Shown one piece after another: positions 33,582-42,055 of a DNA stretch of 64,000 nt. This DNA comes from an uncultured Litoreibacter sp. (GTDB lineage: Bacteria > Pseudomonadota > Alphaproteobacteria > Rhodobacterales > Rhodobacteraceae). Position 1 is the stretch's first letter; every line of letters starts with the position of its first letter. The translations under genes were made by a program, and so were the position numbers. The notes beneath the pieces are model-generated. The model saw only the letters and a list, made by a program, of their open reading frames with translations, was not told the origin of the DNA and ran no database searches. The stretch covers positions 806,001 to 870,000 of the forward strand of contig NZ_CANKWO010000001.1 in the NCBI RefSeq assembly GCF_947487515.1, read 5' to 3'.

Positions 33582-35582
33582 ATGCGTTGGATTTTTCGAA
33601 TTGTGATCACCTTGATCATCCTTGCCGTGATCGTGGTGGCGGGGTTGTTCTTGATCCCCACCGACAAGATAGCCCGCATTGCGGAAGACCAGTTTGAGAA
33701 GAATACCGGCCGCGCGCTCAGCATTGGGGGCGATGTCTCGCCGCAGATATTTCCGCGCTTGGGGGTAAAGCTGGAAGACGTTGCGATCTCGAACGCGGAG
33801 TGGTCGGGCAAAGGGCCTATGTTGACCGCGGCCTCGATGGAAATGGGCGTGGGCTTCTCGGCCCTTTTGGGTGGCGAGATCGTGGTTGAGGCCTTTGACA
33901 TCCAATCACCTGTGATCCGGCTGGAGAAATCCAAGGACGGGCGCGCAAATTGGGATTTCATCAATGACCTAGGAACCAAGGATGATGGCGGCGACGACGG
34001 GTCGACGGATGTGTCCCTGCCCTTGGCGCAGATCACAAATGGCACGGTTGAATTTGTAGACGCCCAAGCGGGGCAATCTTACGCGCTCAGTGCCTTGGAC
34101 GCGACGCTCCGACTGGCAGATTTGAAAGGCGCAGGACAAGTCGCGCTATCGGCCCTCTACAAAGGGCAAGCGGTGAAAGTCTCGGGCACGATCAACGGCG
34201 TGCAACAGATGCTGGACGGCGGCGAGCAAGGGGTCGACCTGACGGCCACCGCAAGCGGAAACAGCGTAACATTTAAAGGCGTGGCAAGTCTGGATCCCGT
34301 GCAGGCGAAAGGTGCGGTGTCGGGCTCGATTGACGATCAAACCCATCTGTTCGCGCTGATGGAACAAGCGCCGCCACGCATCCCCCAAGGACTTGGCCAA
34401 AAGGTAAAGCTGTCGGGCGAGTTGACGCTGACCGATCGCCAAATTTTCCTACGTGGTGCCACGTTGGATCTGGATCACAACCGTTTTAGCGGTGATCTGG
34501 ACGTGGCTTTGCAGGATAAGCCCTTTGTGACTGCGCGGCTGTCGGGCGGGGATATAGACTTTTCCGCCATGAGTACCGACACCTCCGAGGGGGACGGGGC
34601 AGCCAACGCGGGTGCGGGCGGCTGGTCTGATGCACGCATTGACGTGTCAGGGCTTTCTGGTGTGAACGGCGAGTTCTCCTTGAAGACGAAGTCGCTGGAC
34701 TTGGGATCATTGCAGCTTGCGGGGACGGATATTGCGGGCACTTTGGACCGCTCGCGGTTGGTGCTCAATCTGGCGCAAGTTGGGGTGTTCGACGGCAATG
34801 TGTCTGGCCAGTTCGTGGTCAACGGTCGCGGCGGCCTGTCGGTTGGTGGCGACATGAAGGCCTCTGGGGTGGCCATGCAAAAGCTGCTGGCGGATTTCGC
34901 GGGCTTTGAGCGGCTTGTGGGCGACGCGTCAATGTCGTTGAAGTTTTTGGGCGTCGGAAACACGATGAATGAAATCATGAATGGGCTGAAAGGTTCGGGC
35001 CGGATGGATGTTGGCAGCGGGGAGTTGCTGGGTCTCGACATCGCTGGGATGATCAAAAACTTGGACGCATCCTATCAGGGTGAAGGCTCCAAAACGGTGT
35101 TTGAAGATATCTCCGCCAGTTTCGCCATTGACGGCGGGATGCTCAGCAACTCGGATCTGAACTTCAAGGCGGATCTGTTGACGGCAACCGGAAACGGGGT
35201 TGTCGATCTAGGCGGGCAAACGATCAAATACCGCTTGGCTCCGGTGGCCTTGGCGGGCCGGTTGAAGGACGGCATTCGCGTTCCCGTTATCATCGAAGGG
35301 CCATGGAGCAACATTCGGTTCCGCCCAGATTTGAAGGCGCTGATCGACACCGAGCTTGAAGCCGAGAAAGAAAAGCTGAAAGCACAGGCGAAAGCAAAAG
35401 AAGAGGAGCTGCGCGCAAAGGCCAAGGCCAAGGAGGCCGAACTGAAGGCCAAGGCGGCGCAGAAGCTGAAGGACGAATTGGGTGTAGACCAGCAGCAAGG
35501 ACAAAGCGTGGAAGATGCATTGAAGGAAGGTCTGGAGAATAAGGCCAAAGATGCGCTGCGTGGCCTGTTGGGCGGAAACTAA
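33582..35582 (+). CDS. AsmA family envelope protein
   Basis: A 666-residue protein with one N-terminal transmembrane segment (IFRIVITLIILAVIVVAGLFLI) and a long periplasmic beta-rich region typical of AsmA: AEDQFEKNTGRALSIGGDVSP, LGVKLEDVAISNAEW, and the DUF748/AsmA-C-like LLADFAGFERLVGDASMSL. AsmA-like proteins bridge the envelope and are linked to lipid transport and outer-membrane assembly. The last about 60 residues form a lysine/alanine/glutamate-rich helix (repeats of KAKAKE-type) before GLLGGN. AGAGGA precedes the ATG by 9 bases. Confidence 0.92.
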   Translation: MRWIFRIVITLIILAVIVVAGLFLIPTDKIARIAEDQFEKNTGRALSIGGDVSPQIFPRLGVKLEDVAISNAEWSGKGPMLTAASMEMGVGFSALLGGEIVVEAFDIQSPVIRLEKSKDGRANWDFINDLGTKDDGGDDGSTDVSLPLAQITNGTVEFVDAQAGQSYALSALDATLRLADLKGAGQVALSALYKGQAVKVSGTINGVQQMLDGGEQGVDLTATASGNSVTFKGVASLDPVQAKGAVSGSIDDQTHLFALMEQAPPRIPQGLGQKVKLSGELTLTDRQIFLRGATLDLDHNRFSGDLDVALQDKPFVTARLSGGDIDFSAMSTDTSEGDGAANAGAGGWSDARIDVSGLSGVNGEFSLKTKSLDLGSLQLAGTDIAGTLDRSRLVLNLAQVGVFDGNVSGQFVVNGRGGLSVGGDMKASGVAMQKLLADFAGFERLVGDASMSLKFLGVGNTMNEIMNGLKGSGRMDVGSGELLGLDIAGMIKNLDASYQGEGSKTVFEDISASFAIDGGMLSNSDLNFKADLLTATGNGVVDLGGQTIKYRLAPVALAGRLKDGIRVPVIIEGPWSNIRFRPDLKALIDTELEAEKEKLKAQAKAKEEELRAKAKAKEAELKAKAAQKLKDELGVDQQQGQSVEDALKEGLENKAKDALRGLLGGN

Positions 35583-35640
35583 GCGCATAGAACCGCGCGA
35601 AGGAGACGCCCACAACCGGCCAAATTGTGCATCTGCGCCG

Positions 35641-36360
35641 TCAGTTCACCATATCTTTGTAGGGGCAAACATCATCCTCGAAGGGGACATGTCTGCGCCG
35701 GAATTGTGCGCCGTGGATGCACTCGGGTCGGCTGATCCGATCCATGCGGAAATGCCGGAACCCTTCACGCGCCGGATCCCATGCGACGAGGTACCAGAGG
35801 GGCTGCAAAATCAGCAGAGCTTGGGGCTCGACCTTGCGGTGCGATTTAGCGCCTTTGACATCTTGATAATCAAAGCTCAGGTGAAGCTGTCCAAGAAACG
35901 CCGTCTCAAAGGCCGGAAGCAAAGACGGATCAATCTGCCCCAAGTCCGACAAGTCTTGCTTCGGCGACAACTTCCCAATGTGCAGGCAGTCCAGAAACCG
36001 TTGCAAGTCGCGCAATTTATCCGCCGGTAAGGATTTTTCGATCTTGGCAAGGCCAGCATCGGCGAGATCAGAGAACGGCAAGTTTTGCGCTGAACGCATT
36101 GCAGCCACGCTGATCAGCAGCGCAAAGACCTCGGCCACAGACAGGCGCGCAGATGTTTGCATGGATTGAGGGTCCAGCTGTAGCCCACCACCAGGTCCAC
36201 TTTCGGAATAGATGACAAACCCGTCGTCTCGCAGCGCCGAGATGTCCCGCAAAACGGTTCTTCTAGAAACGCCGACGTCCCGCGAAAGCTCGTCAATCGT
36301 GGCAGTTTCGTTGCGGCGAAGGATACGCGCGATGGCGTCTTGTCGTTGTCTGATACTCAT
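35641..36360 (-). CDS. YafY-type HTH/WYL transcriptional regulator
   Basis: A 239-residue regulator. The DeoR-like winged helix is at residues 1-60 (IARILRRNETATIDELSRDVGVSRRTVLRDISALRDDGF). The C-terminal half is a WYL domain (LILQPLWYLVAWDP...FRHFRMDRI), a ligand-sensing module. It is divergent from ridA with an intervening palindrome, which suggests it controls itself and ridA. The ATG at 36360 (MSIRQRQD) is the usual family start; an ATG at 36372 is possible and neither has a Shine-Dalgarno. Confidence 0.88.
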   Translation of the reverse strand: MSIRQRQDAIARILRRNETATIDELSRDVGVSRRTVLRDISALRDDGFVIYSESGPGGGLQLDPQSMQTSARLSVAEVFALLISVAAMRSAQNLPFSDLADAGLAKIEKSLPADKLRDLQRFLDCLHIGKLSPKQDLSDLGQIDPSLLPAFETAFLGQLHLSFDYQDVKGAKSHRKVEPQALLILQPLWYLVAWDPAREGFRHFRMDRISRPECIHGAQFRRRHVPFEDDVCPYKDMVN

Positions 36361-36382
36361 AAATTCGATCATAGCATAATTA

Positions 36383-36399
36383 GTGACAAATTTTGGCAC
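36383..36399. promoter_or_regulatory. Palindromic operator candidate between WYL regulator and ridA
   Basis: GTGACAAATTTTGGCAC is a 17-base palindrome with one mismatched pair. It lies 23 bases before the regulator ATG and 50 bases before the ridA ATG, in an AT-rich gap, the right place for dual control by the divergent WYL regulator. Confidence 0.5.
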
Positions 36400-36448
36400 C
36401 AATTTCATTTAGACAATTTGCAGAGACATTGAAATGGAGATTTGAACG

Positions 36449-36844
36449 ATGAAACGCACCGCTGTTAACCCTTGGGATTGGTCCTTGAAGCTTGGTTACA
36501 ATCAGGCCGAGATCATCGAAGGCCCGTCGCGCCAACTGATTGTCTCGGGCCAAACCGCCGTTGATGAACATGGCGCGCCACAACATATTGGCGATATGCG
36601 GGGCCAGATTGATCTGGCTTTAACCAACCTGGAGGCCGTTCTGGCAGACGCAAACATGGATCTGAGCCACGTCATTCGGTTGGGCATTTACGCGACAGAC
36701 GTGGATGAGGCGATGAAGAATTTTGATCTTCTGGGGATGCGTTTTGGGCCAGTCCACAATGCGCCTCCGATGACACTGCTGGGCGTTACCCGCTTGGCCT
36801 TGCCAGACCTGAAGTTTGAAATCGAAGCCACTGCAGCGGCCTGA
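36449..36844 (+). CDS. RidA family protein
   Basis: A 131-residue RidA/YjgF-like protein. VNPWDWSLKLGYNQAEII at the start, the trimer-core segments IVSGQTAVDE and MRGQIDLALTNLEAVL, and VRLG-like HVIRLGIYATDV are visible. Canonical RidA hydrolyses reactive enamines/imines; the usual catalytic Arg of the R(N)VxVY motif is replaced in this subfamily-like stretch (IRLGIYATD), so activity may differ. Divergent from a WYL regulator that probably controls it. A bidirectional terminator follows. Confidence 0.9.
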   Translation: MKRTAVNPWDWSLKLGYNQAEIIEGPSRQLIVSGQTAVDEHGAPQHIGDMRGQIDLALTNLEAVLADANMDLSHVIRLGIYATDVDEAMKNFDLLGMRFGPVHNAPPMTLLGVTRLALPDLKFEIEATAAA

Positions 36845-36932
36845 TGCAGATGGAAAGATAGATCAGCCAGTCGGCTCAAAAACTTGGCGGGTTGGGCCCA
36901 ACCCATCGCCAGTGCCAAGCGGTTCAAAATGG

Positions 36933-36970
36933 AAAAGGGGCACCTTGCAACCAAGCAAGGCACCCCTTTT
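36933..36970. terminator. Bidirectional terminator between ridA and gcrA
   Basis: AAAAGGGG...CCTTGC (36933-36948) pairs with GCAAGG...CCCCTTTT (36955-36970) around a small internal mismatch, with A and T runs on both sides. It serves the two converging genes. Confidence 0.85.
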
Positions 36971-37004
36971 TCTATTCTGTGGATTTCTATCCTGTAGGTC
37001 TGCT

Positions 37005-37589
37005 TTACCGGCGCCGATCGCGACGCGCTGACATGGGTTGAAAAGCCACGCCGACATGGGCTTCGCAATACGGTTTACCAGTTTGCGAAGGCAGGCCACA
37101 GAACCAAAAATCCTCGGTCGCTGGGTCGCCTACGGGCCATTTGCAGGTGCGCTCGGTCAGTTCCATAACAGAGAGGCGCTTGGCGCCTTTCTCAACTTCG
37201 CGCACGGAGGCCAAAGCCTCTGGGCTGATTTCATTCGCTGACGGTTGCGGCGGCAGCGGTTGGCCTGCGGTCACGATGAGTTTCGGGCGGCCGATAGGGC
37301 GATTAACCGGAGCGGCTGGCTTGGCCTCAGGTGTTGGGGCCGCCGCCGGAGCAGCTTTGGGTTTAGCGGCAGGTTTGGGTTTGGCGGCCGCTGCAGGTTT
37401 TGCCTTCGCGGTGGTCGCAGCCTTTGCGGGGCTTGCCCCCCCAGTGCGGTTGGACAGACCCAAGCGGTGCACCTTACCGATCACGGCATTGCGGGTGACG
37501 CCGCCCAATTCCTTGGCGATCTGAGAGGCGGATTTTCCTTCGCCCCACATTTTCTTCAACACTTCGACGCGATCATCGGTCCATGACAT
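37005..37589 (-). CDS. gcrA: GcrA cell-cycle regulator
   Basis: A 194-residue alphaproteobacterial transcription factor. MSWTDDRVEVLKKMWGEGKSASQIAKELGGVTRNAVIGKVHRLGL is the conserved GcrA DNA-binding domain. A long Ala/Pro/Lys linker (about residues 52-105) leads to the C-terminal sigma70-binding region (CKWPVGDP...FWFCGLPSQTGKPYCEAH) with its cysteines. GcrA binds sigma70 and activates promoters bearing CcrM-methylated GANTC sites. The ATG at 37589 follows AAAAGG by 10 bases; the longer frame has no support. Confidence 0.96.
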   Translation of the reverse strand: MSWTDDRVEVLKKMWGEGKSASQIAKELGGVTRNAVIGKVHRLGLSNRTGGASPAKAATTAKAKPAAAAKPKPAAKPKAAPAAAPTPEAKPAAPVNRPIGRPKLIVTAGQPLPPQPSANEISPEALASVREVEKGAKRLSVMELTERTCKWPVGDPATEDFWFCGLPSQTGKPYCEAHVGVAFQPMSARRDRRR

Positions 37590-37707
37590 GCGGTGTAGCC
37601 TTTTCAAACGACAAACCGCCCGAATTGCTGTGCGCGGGGCGGTGTGTTCTTTTCCAGTTGCCCCTAATTTAGAGGCCAATGCGTCGGGATACAAGTTTGG
37701 ATAAGGG

Positions 37708-38622
37708 CTAGTCTTGCGCAGGCGGTGCTAAGGGGCGCTTGGCGCGTCCTTCTCGCCACGCCAACAAGGCCGCCCCCGCGATGATGACCCCTGCCCCAAG
37801 CAAGGAAATCGCATCTGGCACTTTGTGGAATATCGCGGCGTCATACAGCGTCGCAAATACCAGTGTAGCATAACTGAACGGCACGACGAAGGAGGCCTCT
37901 GCGCGGCGCATGGCTTGGATGAAACAGGTCTGCGCACAGGCCATCATCACCCCGATCCCAGCAAGAGCCGCCCATTGATTTTGGGTGGGAAGCTGCCAGA
38001 CGAAAACCAACGCGATCGTGGCCAGAATGATGCCAATTGAGTTGTTAATGAACAAAATGGCCAAAGGGCTGTCGCGACCGGTAAGCAACTTGATGATGGT
38101 GATCTCAACGCCCATCGAGACAGCCGCAGCAAGCGCTAGAAGGGCCAGCGGGTTAAACTCTGCCCCGCCCGTGATGAACCCGGGTCTTAGCAAAATGATC
38201 GCGCCCACGATCGCAATGGCCGAGGCGCTCCAACGGATAGGGCCGACACGTTCGCCCAGCAAAGGGATGGCAAGCATCATTGCGAACACGGGGTTCAGGA
38301 AGCTGATGGCGGTGGCGTCAGACAGCGGGATAAATGCGACCGAGGCAAACATCAATGTGATGCCTGTGGCCCCGAACACCGTGCGGACGGCGTGCATTTT
38401 CAGGTTTTTGCTTGAGAGCTTTGGGCGCAAGGCTGCCGCAGTGACGGCAATCGCAAGCCACGCAAACAAGAAGCGACCATGCGCAATCTGGATCGGGTGC
38501 AGCGGCTCACCCGCCGCCCCTGTTCCAATGACCTTCGCCAGCAAGGACGTGCCCGCAATCAACAAAGACGCAAGCAACATAAAGGCGATGGCCGCAGTGC
38601 GGTTTTCTGGAATGGGGGTCAT
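37708..38622 (-). CDS. EamA-type drug/metabolite transporter (second of three)
   Basis: A 304-residue membrane protein with ten hydrophobic segments and two EamA repeats (LLASLLIAGTSLLAKVIG; ASVAFIPLSDATAISFLNPVFAMMLAIPLLGE; ASFVVPFSYATLVFATLYDAAIF). It exports or imports an unknown small metabolite. It lies upstream of gcrA with a 118-bp gap and divergent from rimO. Confidence 0.9.
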   Translation of the reverse strand: MTPIPENRTAAIAFMLLASLLIAGTSLLAKVIGTGAAGEPLHPIQIAHGRFLFAWLAIAVTAAALRPKLSSKNLKMHAVRTVFGATGITLMFASVAFIPLSDATAISFLNPVFAMMLAIPLLGERVGPIRWSASAIAIVGAIILLRPGFITGGAEFNPLALLALAAAVSMGVEITIIKLLTGRDSPLAILFINNSIGIILATIALVFVWQLPTQNQWAALAGIGVMMACAQTCFIQAMRRAEASFVVPFSYATLVFATLYDAAIFHKVPDAISLLGAGVIIAGAALLAWREGRAKRPLAPPAQD

Positions 38623-38840
38623 CCCCCCGCGCTACGCTCGCTATGAGTGCGGGGCAAGGGAATTTTTGGCATATGAGGAAACGGTTTCTGTCGCGGCGAA
38701 TGTAAACCACTGGATCGGCACATTGGCGCAGGCGCGACGTGACAGCATTCGCCCCATGTCGCCCGCGCAGAATGCAGACAGCTTCCCGCAAAGCCTCAAC
38801 CCCACTTTCCCCCGCCCGCCGTCCAGCGTATACGCGGCAT

Positions 38841-40229
38841 ATGGCTCAGAACCCCCCAAACCTCCGCCCCGACCTTGCACCGAAGCTCAAGCTCTCGGAG
38901 GCACCCCGCGACAACCAGCCGAAAATCGGCATGGTCTCCCTCGGTTGCCCCAAGGCGCTGGTGGATTCTGAACGCATCCTCACAAGACTGCGCGCCGAGG
39001 GCTATGCCATTTCCCCCGATTACGCCGGTGCTGAGGCGGTGATCGTCAACACCTGCGGTTTCCTCGATTCAGCCAAGGTGGAATCCTTGGATGCCATCGG
39101 CGAGGCGCTGACCGAGAACGGCAAAGTCATCGTCACCGGTTGCCTCGGCGCCGAGGAGGACTACATCCGCGGCACCCACCCTTCGGTCCTCGCCGTCACG
39201 GGGCCGCACCAATACGAACAAGTCCTCGACGCCGTCCACAAGGCCGTCCCCCCCAGCCCCGATCCCTTCATCGACCTACTACCGGCAACCGGCGTGTCCC
39301 TGACCCCGCGCCACTACAGCTACCTCAAGATTTCCGAGGGCTGTAACCACAAGTGCAAGTTCTGCATCATCCCCGACATGCGCGGCCGCCTTGCGTCCCG
39401 TCCGCAAAAGGCCGTCATCCGCGAGGCCGAAAAGCTGGTCGAGGCCGGCGTCAAGGAACTGCTCGTCATCTCCCAAGACACTTCCGCTTTCGGCACCGAC
39501 TGGAAGGACCGCCCCTCCAAGGCGCCGATCCTTGATCTGGCCCGTGAGCTTGGCAGCCTCGGCGCGCAAAAGGACCTGTGGATCCGCCTGCACTATGTCT
39601 ACCCCTACCCGCATGTGCGCGAGCTGATCTCGCTGATGGCCGATCCCGCCAATGCGCTGCTGCCCTATATGGACATCCCGTTCCAGCACGCGCACCCCGA
39701 TGTGCTTAAACGCATGGCGCGCCCTGCGGCGGCTGCACGGACGCTGGACGAGATCACCGCATGGCGCGCGGAATGCCCCGACATCACCCTGCGCTCGACG
39801 TTTATTGTCGGCTACCCCGGCGAGACGGAGGAGGAGTTCCAAACCCTCCTCGACTGGCTGGACGAGGCGCAGTTGGACCGCGTCGGCTGCTTCCAATATG
39901 AAAACGTCGATGGCGCACGCAGTAACGCTCTGCCCGATCATGTGGCGCCCGAGGTCAAGCAAGACCGCTGGGACCGCTTCATGGAAAAGGCGCAGGCGAT
40001 TTCCGAGGCGAAGCTGGCCTCAAAAGTCGGCACAACAATTCAGGTAATCGTGGATGAGGTGGACGCAGAGGCCGCCACCTGCCGCACCACGGCGGATGCG
40101 CCCGAGATTGACGGGAACTTGTTCATCGACGAGGGCTTCGAGGGGCTGAAGGCTGGCGATATGGTCGACGTGCTGGTGGATGAGGCTGGGGAGTATGATC
40201 TGTGGGGGTTAATCGCGAATAAGAAATGA
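38841..40229 (+). CDS. rimO: Ribosomal protein S12 methylthiotransferase RimO
   Basis: A 462-residue radical-SAM methylthiotransferase that modifies an aspartate of ribosomal protein S12. The N-terminal UPF0004 domain ([39 protein letters not shown]) carries three cluster cysteines, the radical-SAM core has [16 protein letters not shown] (CxxxCxxC), and the TRAM domain closes the protein. The ATG at 38841 ([12 protein letters not shown]) is chosen; the frame 34 codons upstream lacks support. Its stop codon lies within a long inverted repeat that starts the low-GC island. Confidence 0.96.
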   Translation: MAQNPPNLRPDLAPKLKLSEAPRDNQPKIGMVSLGCPKALVDSERILTRLRAEGYAISPDYAGAEAVIVNTCGFLDSAKVESLDAIGEALTENGKVIVTGCLGAEEDYIRGTHPSVLAVTGPHQYEQVLDAVHKAVPPSPDPFIDLLPATGVSLTPRHYSYLKISEGCNHKCKFCIIPDMRGRLASRPQKAVIREAEKLVEAGVKELLVISQDTSAFGTDWKDRPSKAPILDLARELGSLGAQKDLWIRLHYVYPYPHVRELISLMADPANALLPYMDIPFQHAHPDVLKRMARPAAAARTLDEITAWRAECPDITLRSTFIVGYPGETEEEFQTLLDWLDEAQLDRVGCFQYENVDGARSNALPDHVAPEVKQDRWDRFMEKAQAISEAKLASKVGTTIQVIVDEVDAEAATCRTTADAPEIDGNLFIDEGFEGLKAGDMVDVLVDEAGEYDLWGLIANKK

Positions 40230-40255
40230 TCCAGTGGATCATTTCCGCGATTAAC
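40208..40255. repeat. Long inverted repeat spanning the rimO stop codon
   Basis: GTTAATCGCG (40208-40217) and GAAATGATCCA (40223-40233) pair with TGGATCATTTC (40235-40245) and CGCGATTAAC (40246-40255), giving 21-base perfect arms with a five-base bulge and a one-base loop. The rimO TGA (40227-40229) lies inside the left arm. No T run follows on either strand, so it is not a classic terminator. The right arm is effectively an inverted copy of the rimO 3' end at the border of the low-GC island. Confidence 0.85.
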
Positions 40256-40272
40256 GGGAACCCGCAAGTAGC

Positions 40273-40701
40273 TTAACCCTTGCCCTTAAATAGACCATGC
40301 GTAACAGCAAGAACGAGCCCAATTGCGCTTACTGCGGTACTCCCAACCAATATCTCCAAGACGCTGTCTGAGATTTTGAAACGGCCATCGTTGATCGATG
40401 AAATAAAAAGCAGCCCGCCAACAGACGCTGAATAAAACACAAGATAGCGAAAAACCCAAAGAGCATAATCTTGGCGCATTTCTCGGTTTGCGACTTGATC
40501 CGCTTGATCATTCTCTTGCTTTTTGACTTCTAGCTGTAACATCTTGATTTTAAGCGCACGAACATCAGAATCATACTGACCAGCAGTATCAAGACCCTCG
40601 TTCAGAGTAGCATCAACATCTTTTTCAGTGCGCTTTTGAACTGCTGCTTTAGCATCTTCTATTGTGATGGTTGTGGGCAAAGTCTTCGAAGCCGAACTCA
40701 A
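40273..40701 (-). CDS. Two-TM membrane protein paired with an ImmA/IrrE peptidase
   Basis: A 142-residue protein I do not recognise. Residues 1-78 are soluble, charged and helical, with coiled-coil character around 48-76 (VRALKIKMLQLEVKKQEND). Two membrane segments follow, about 80-101 and 114-136, with a short loop and a Lys/Gly tail. A TTG start at 40701 is preceded by GGGGA at 7-base spacing. It lies 27 bp downstream of the ImmA/IrrE gene on the same strand, so the two are almost certainly cotranscribed. The DNA is lower in GC than flanking core genes. Layout (soluble sensor plus two-TM end) recalls small membrane effectors, but this is inference. Confidence 0.7.
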   Translation of the reverse strand: MSSASKTLPTTITIEDAKAAVQKRTEKDVDATLNEGLDTAGQYDSDVRALKIKMLQLEVKKQENDQADQVANREMRQDYALWVFRYLVFYSASVGGLLFISSINDGRFKISDSVLEILVGSTAVSAIGLVLAVTHGLFKGKG

Positions 40702-40728
40702 CTGCTATTCCCCACAACCAATCACTAA

Positions 40729-41190
40729 TCAAAAGGTCTTTTTAGCGACTTTCAACATGTCACTTGTAACAAGAAACATTTCTTGCATTTCACGATCCGA
40801 AAATAGATCAGCATACATCGGTGCGAAGCTAGAAGGGACTAGAAGGCGCGTAGCAAAGTCATCCGCCTCGCGCTCTTGAACCGTATCGACCTCATGTTTC
40901 AAACGAGGCACATAACCTTCGCTAGCGGCATACTCCGCGTGCAAAACATGATGTCCCAATTCATGGGCAATCGTGTACTGTTTTTCTTCCGCACTGTCGG
41001 CCGCATTCACATAGATCTTTTTCTCATCATGGTCATAAAAACCATGAATTCTATCGGAGGCACCGCCTTCAAAGGCAACGAAAACAACATCAACGTTTTC
41101 GCCCTCGGCAATATCTTCGACTCGAACAGGTGGGTGAGTAACTTTGTATTTCTTCAGAAGCGTCTCAACAGACTTAGTTATACTAGACAT
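40729..41190 (-). CDS. ImmA/IrrE family metallopeptidase
   Basis: A 153-residue protein. The gluzincin-type site HELGHH lies at residues 76-81 and the third ligand region EREADDFATRLLVP near 106-119, as in ImmA and IrrE. ImmA-type peptidases cleave phage or ICE repressors and IrrE cleaves DdrO; both partners are HTH proteins. Here the partner gene downstream encodes a membrane protein, not an HTH repressor. The ATG at 41190 has AAAGGAGGTAACA directly upstream, a very strong ribosome site. It lies on a low-GC island between rimO and the IMPACT-domain gene. Confidence 0.9.
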   Translation of the reverse strand: MSSITKSVETLLKKYKVTHPPVRVEDIAEGENVDVVFVAFEGGASDRIHGFYDHDEKKIYVNAADSAEEKQYTIAHELGHHVLHAEYAASEGYVPRLKHEVDTVQEREADDFATRLLVPSSFAPMYADLFSDREMQEMFLVTSDMLKVAKKTF

Positions 41191-41610
41191 TGTTACCTCC
41201 TTTAGATTGCGGGATCAGTGTAGAGCTGGATCATGTCATTAGTTAGACTATTTCTACCTATAGTTGCACCTCACTGCAATAGCACATGCTAATAGACAAG
41301 TTGTTGTGAAACGCCTTGATAACTAGGGATTTGCACCTACATCTATAAGAAGAGACTGTAAAAAAACATTAAACGTACCGAGCGCACTCAACAATATCAC
41401 TCAGACGGGGCTCGCTAACCAGTTGACGTAGCAGCCACACTATCCCTTAATAACCACCCAGCGCACGCCCCATTAATCAACCTAACCGCGCATATCTTGC
41501 CCGACGCAATGCAGACGTTTCGCAGACCCTCAATTTCCCAGTAAACAAACACGTTAACCACGCCAATTCGGCCCCGCGGACCACACACCGCGATCCAAGC
41601 GTCCGATGCC
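41191..41610. other. Low-GC intergenic region upstream of the ImmA/IrrE gene
   Basis: No credible gene is seen in these 420 bp. The segment nearest the peptidase gene contains TTGCA (41264-41268) and TGCAA (41275-41279) as an inverted repeat, flanked by CTAT and ATAG, a possible operator, and the 8-base TTGCACCT recurs at 41331. The promoter for the ImmA/IrrE operon must lie here on the minus strand. After about 41400 composition returns toward that of the core genome; the end of the IMPACT-domain gene lies at 41611. Confidence 0.5.
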
Positions 41611-41964
41611 TCAAACTCGCGCCTCGAAATAAATCCGTACGCAGTCCTGCACCCGCCGGAAGCGATCCCCGCCCAGCTTCACCCCGCCAAACCAGCGCGT
41701 AACCACCACGACCTCACCCACCAACTCCTCGCGTTCCAGCATCCGCAGGATCACCATTCCCGCCCCGCTTTCGCCGTCGTCGTTCTTCACAGGTGTGCCG
41801 TCCGGCAGGATCACCGCCCATGTGTTATGCGTGGCTTTGGCATATTTCTTGTTACGGCACAGCGACTTAACAAAGGCCGCCGCCTCGCCTCGTGTACTCA
41901 CAGGGCCGCCAGACACCGCATATTTAGAGCCCCGATCGGTCAGGATATTTTCAAGCTGGATCAT
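41611..41964 (-). CDS. Short IMPACT (YigZ/UPF0029 N-terminal) family protein
   Basis: A 117-residue single-domain protein. KKYAKATHNTWAVI, DDGESGAGMVILRML and VVVTRWFGGVKLGGDRFRRVQD are the conserved IMPACT-domain segments. Full YigZ is about 200 residues with a second C-terminal domain; that domain is absent here, a short form also seen in other bacteria. Function is not established (translation-associated regulation in eukaryotes). ATG at 41964; the upstream neighbour is the divergent YHYH gene. Confidence 0.88.
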   Translation of the reverse strand: MIQLENILTDRGSKYAVSGGPVSTRGEAAAFVKSLCRNKKYAKATHNTWAVILPDGTPVKNDDGESGAGMVILRMLEREELVGEVVVVTRWFGGVKLGGDRFRRVQDCVRIYFEARV

Positions 41965-42055
41965 CCTCGCACCCTAGGGCAGAAGTTTTTTCGACGGAAC
42001 CCCGCCTTATCCGCGTTGAAAGGGTATTGGAACACATTAAGGACTGAGCCAGCCC

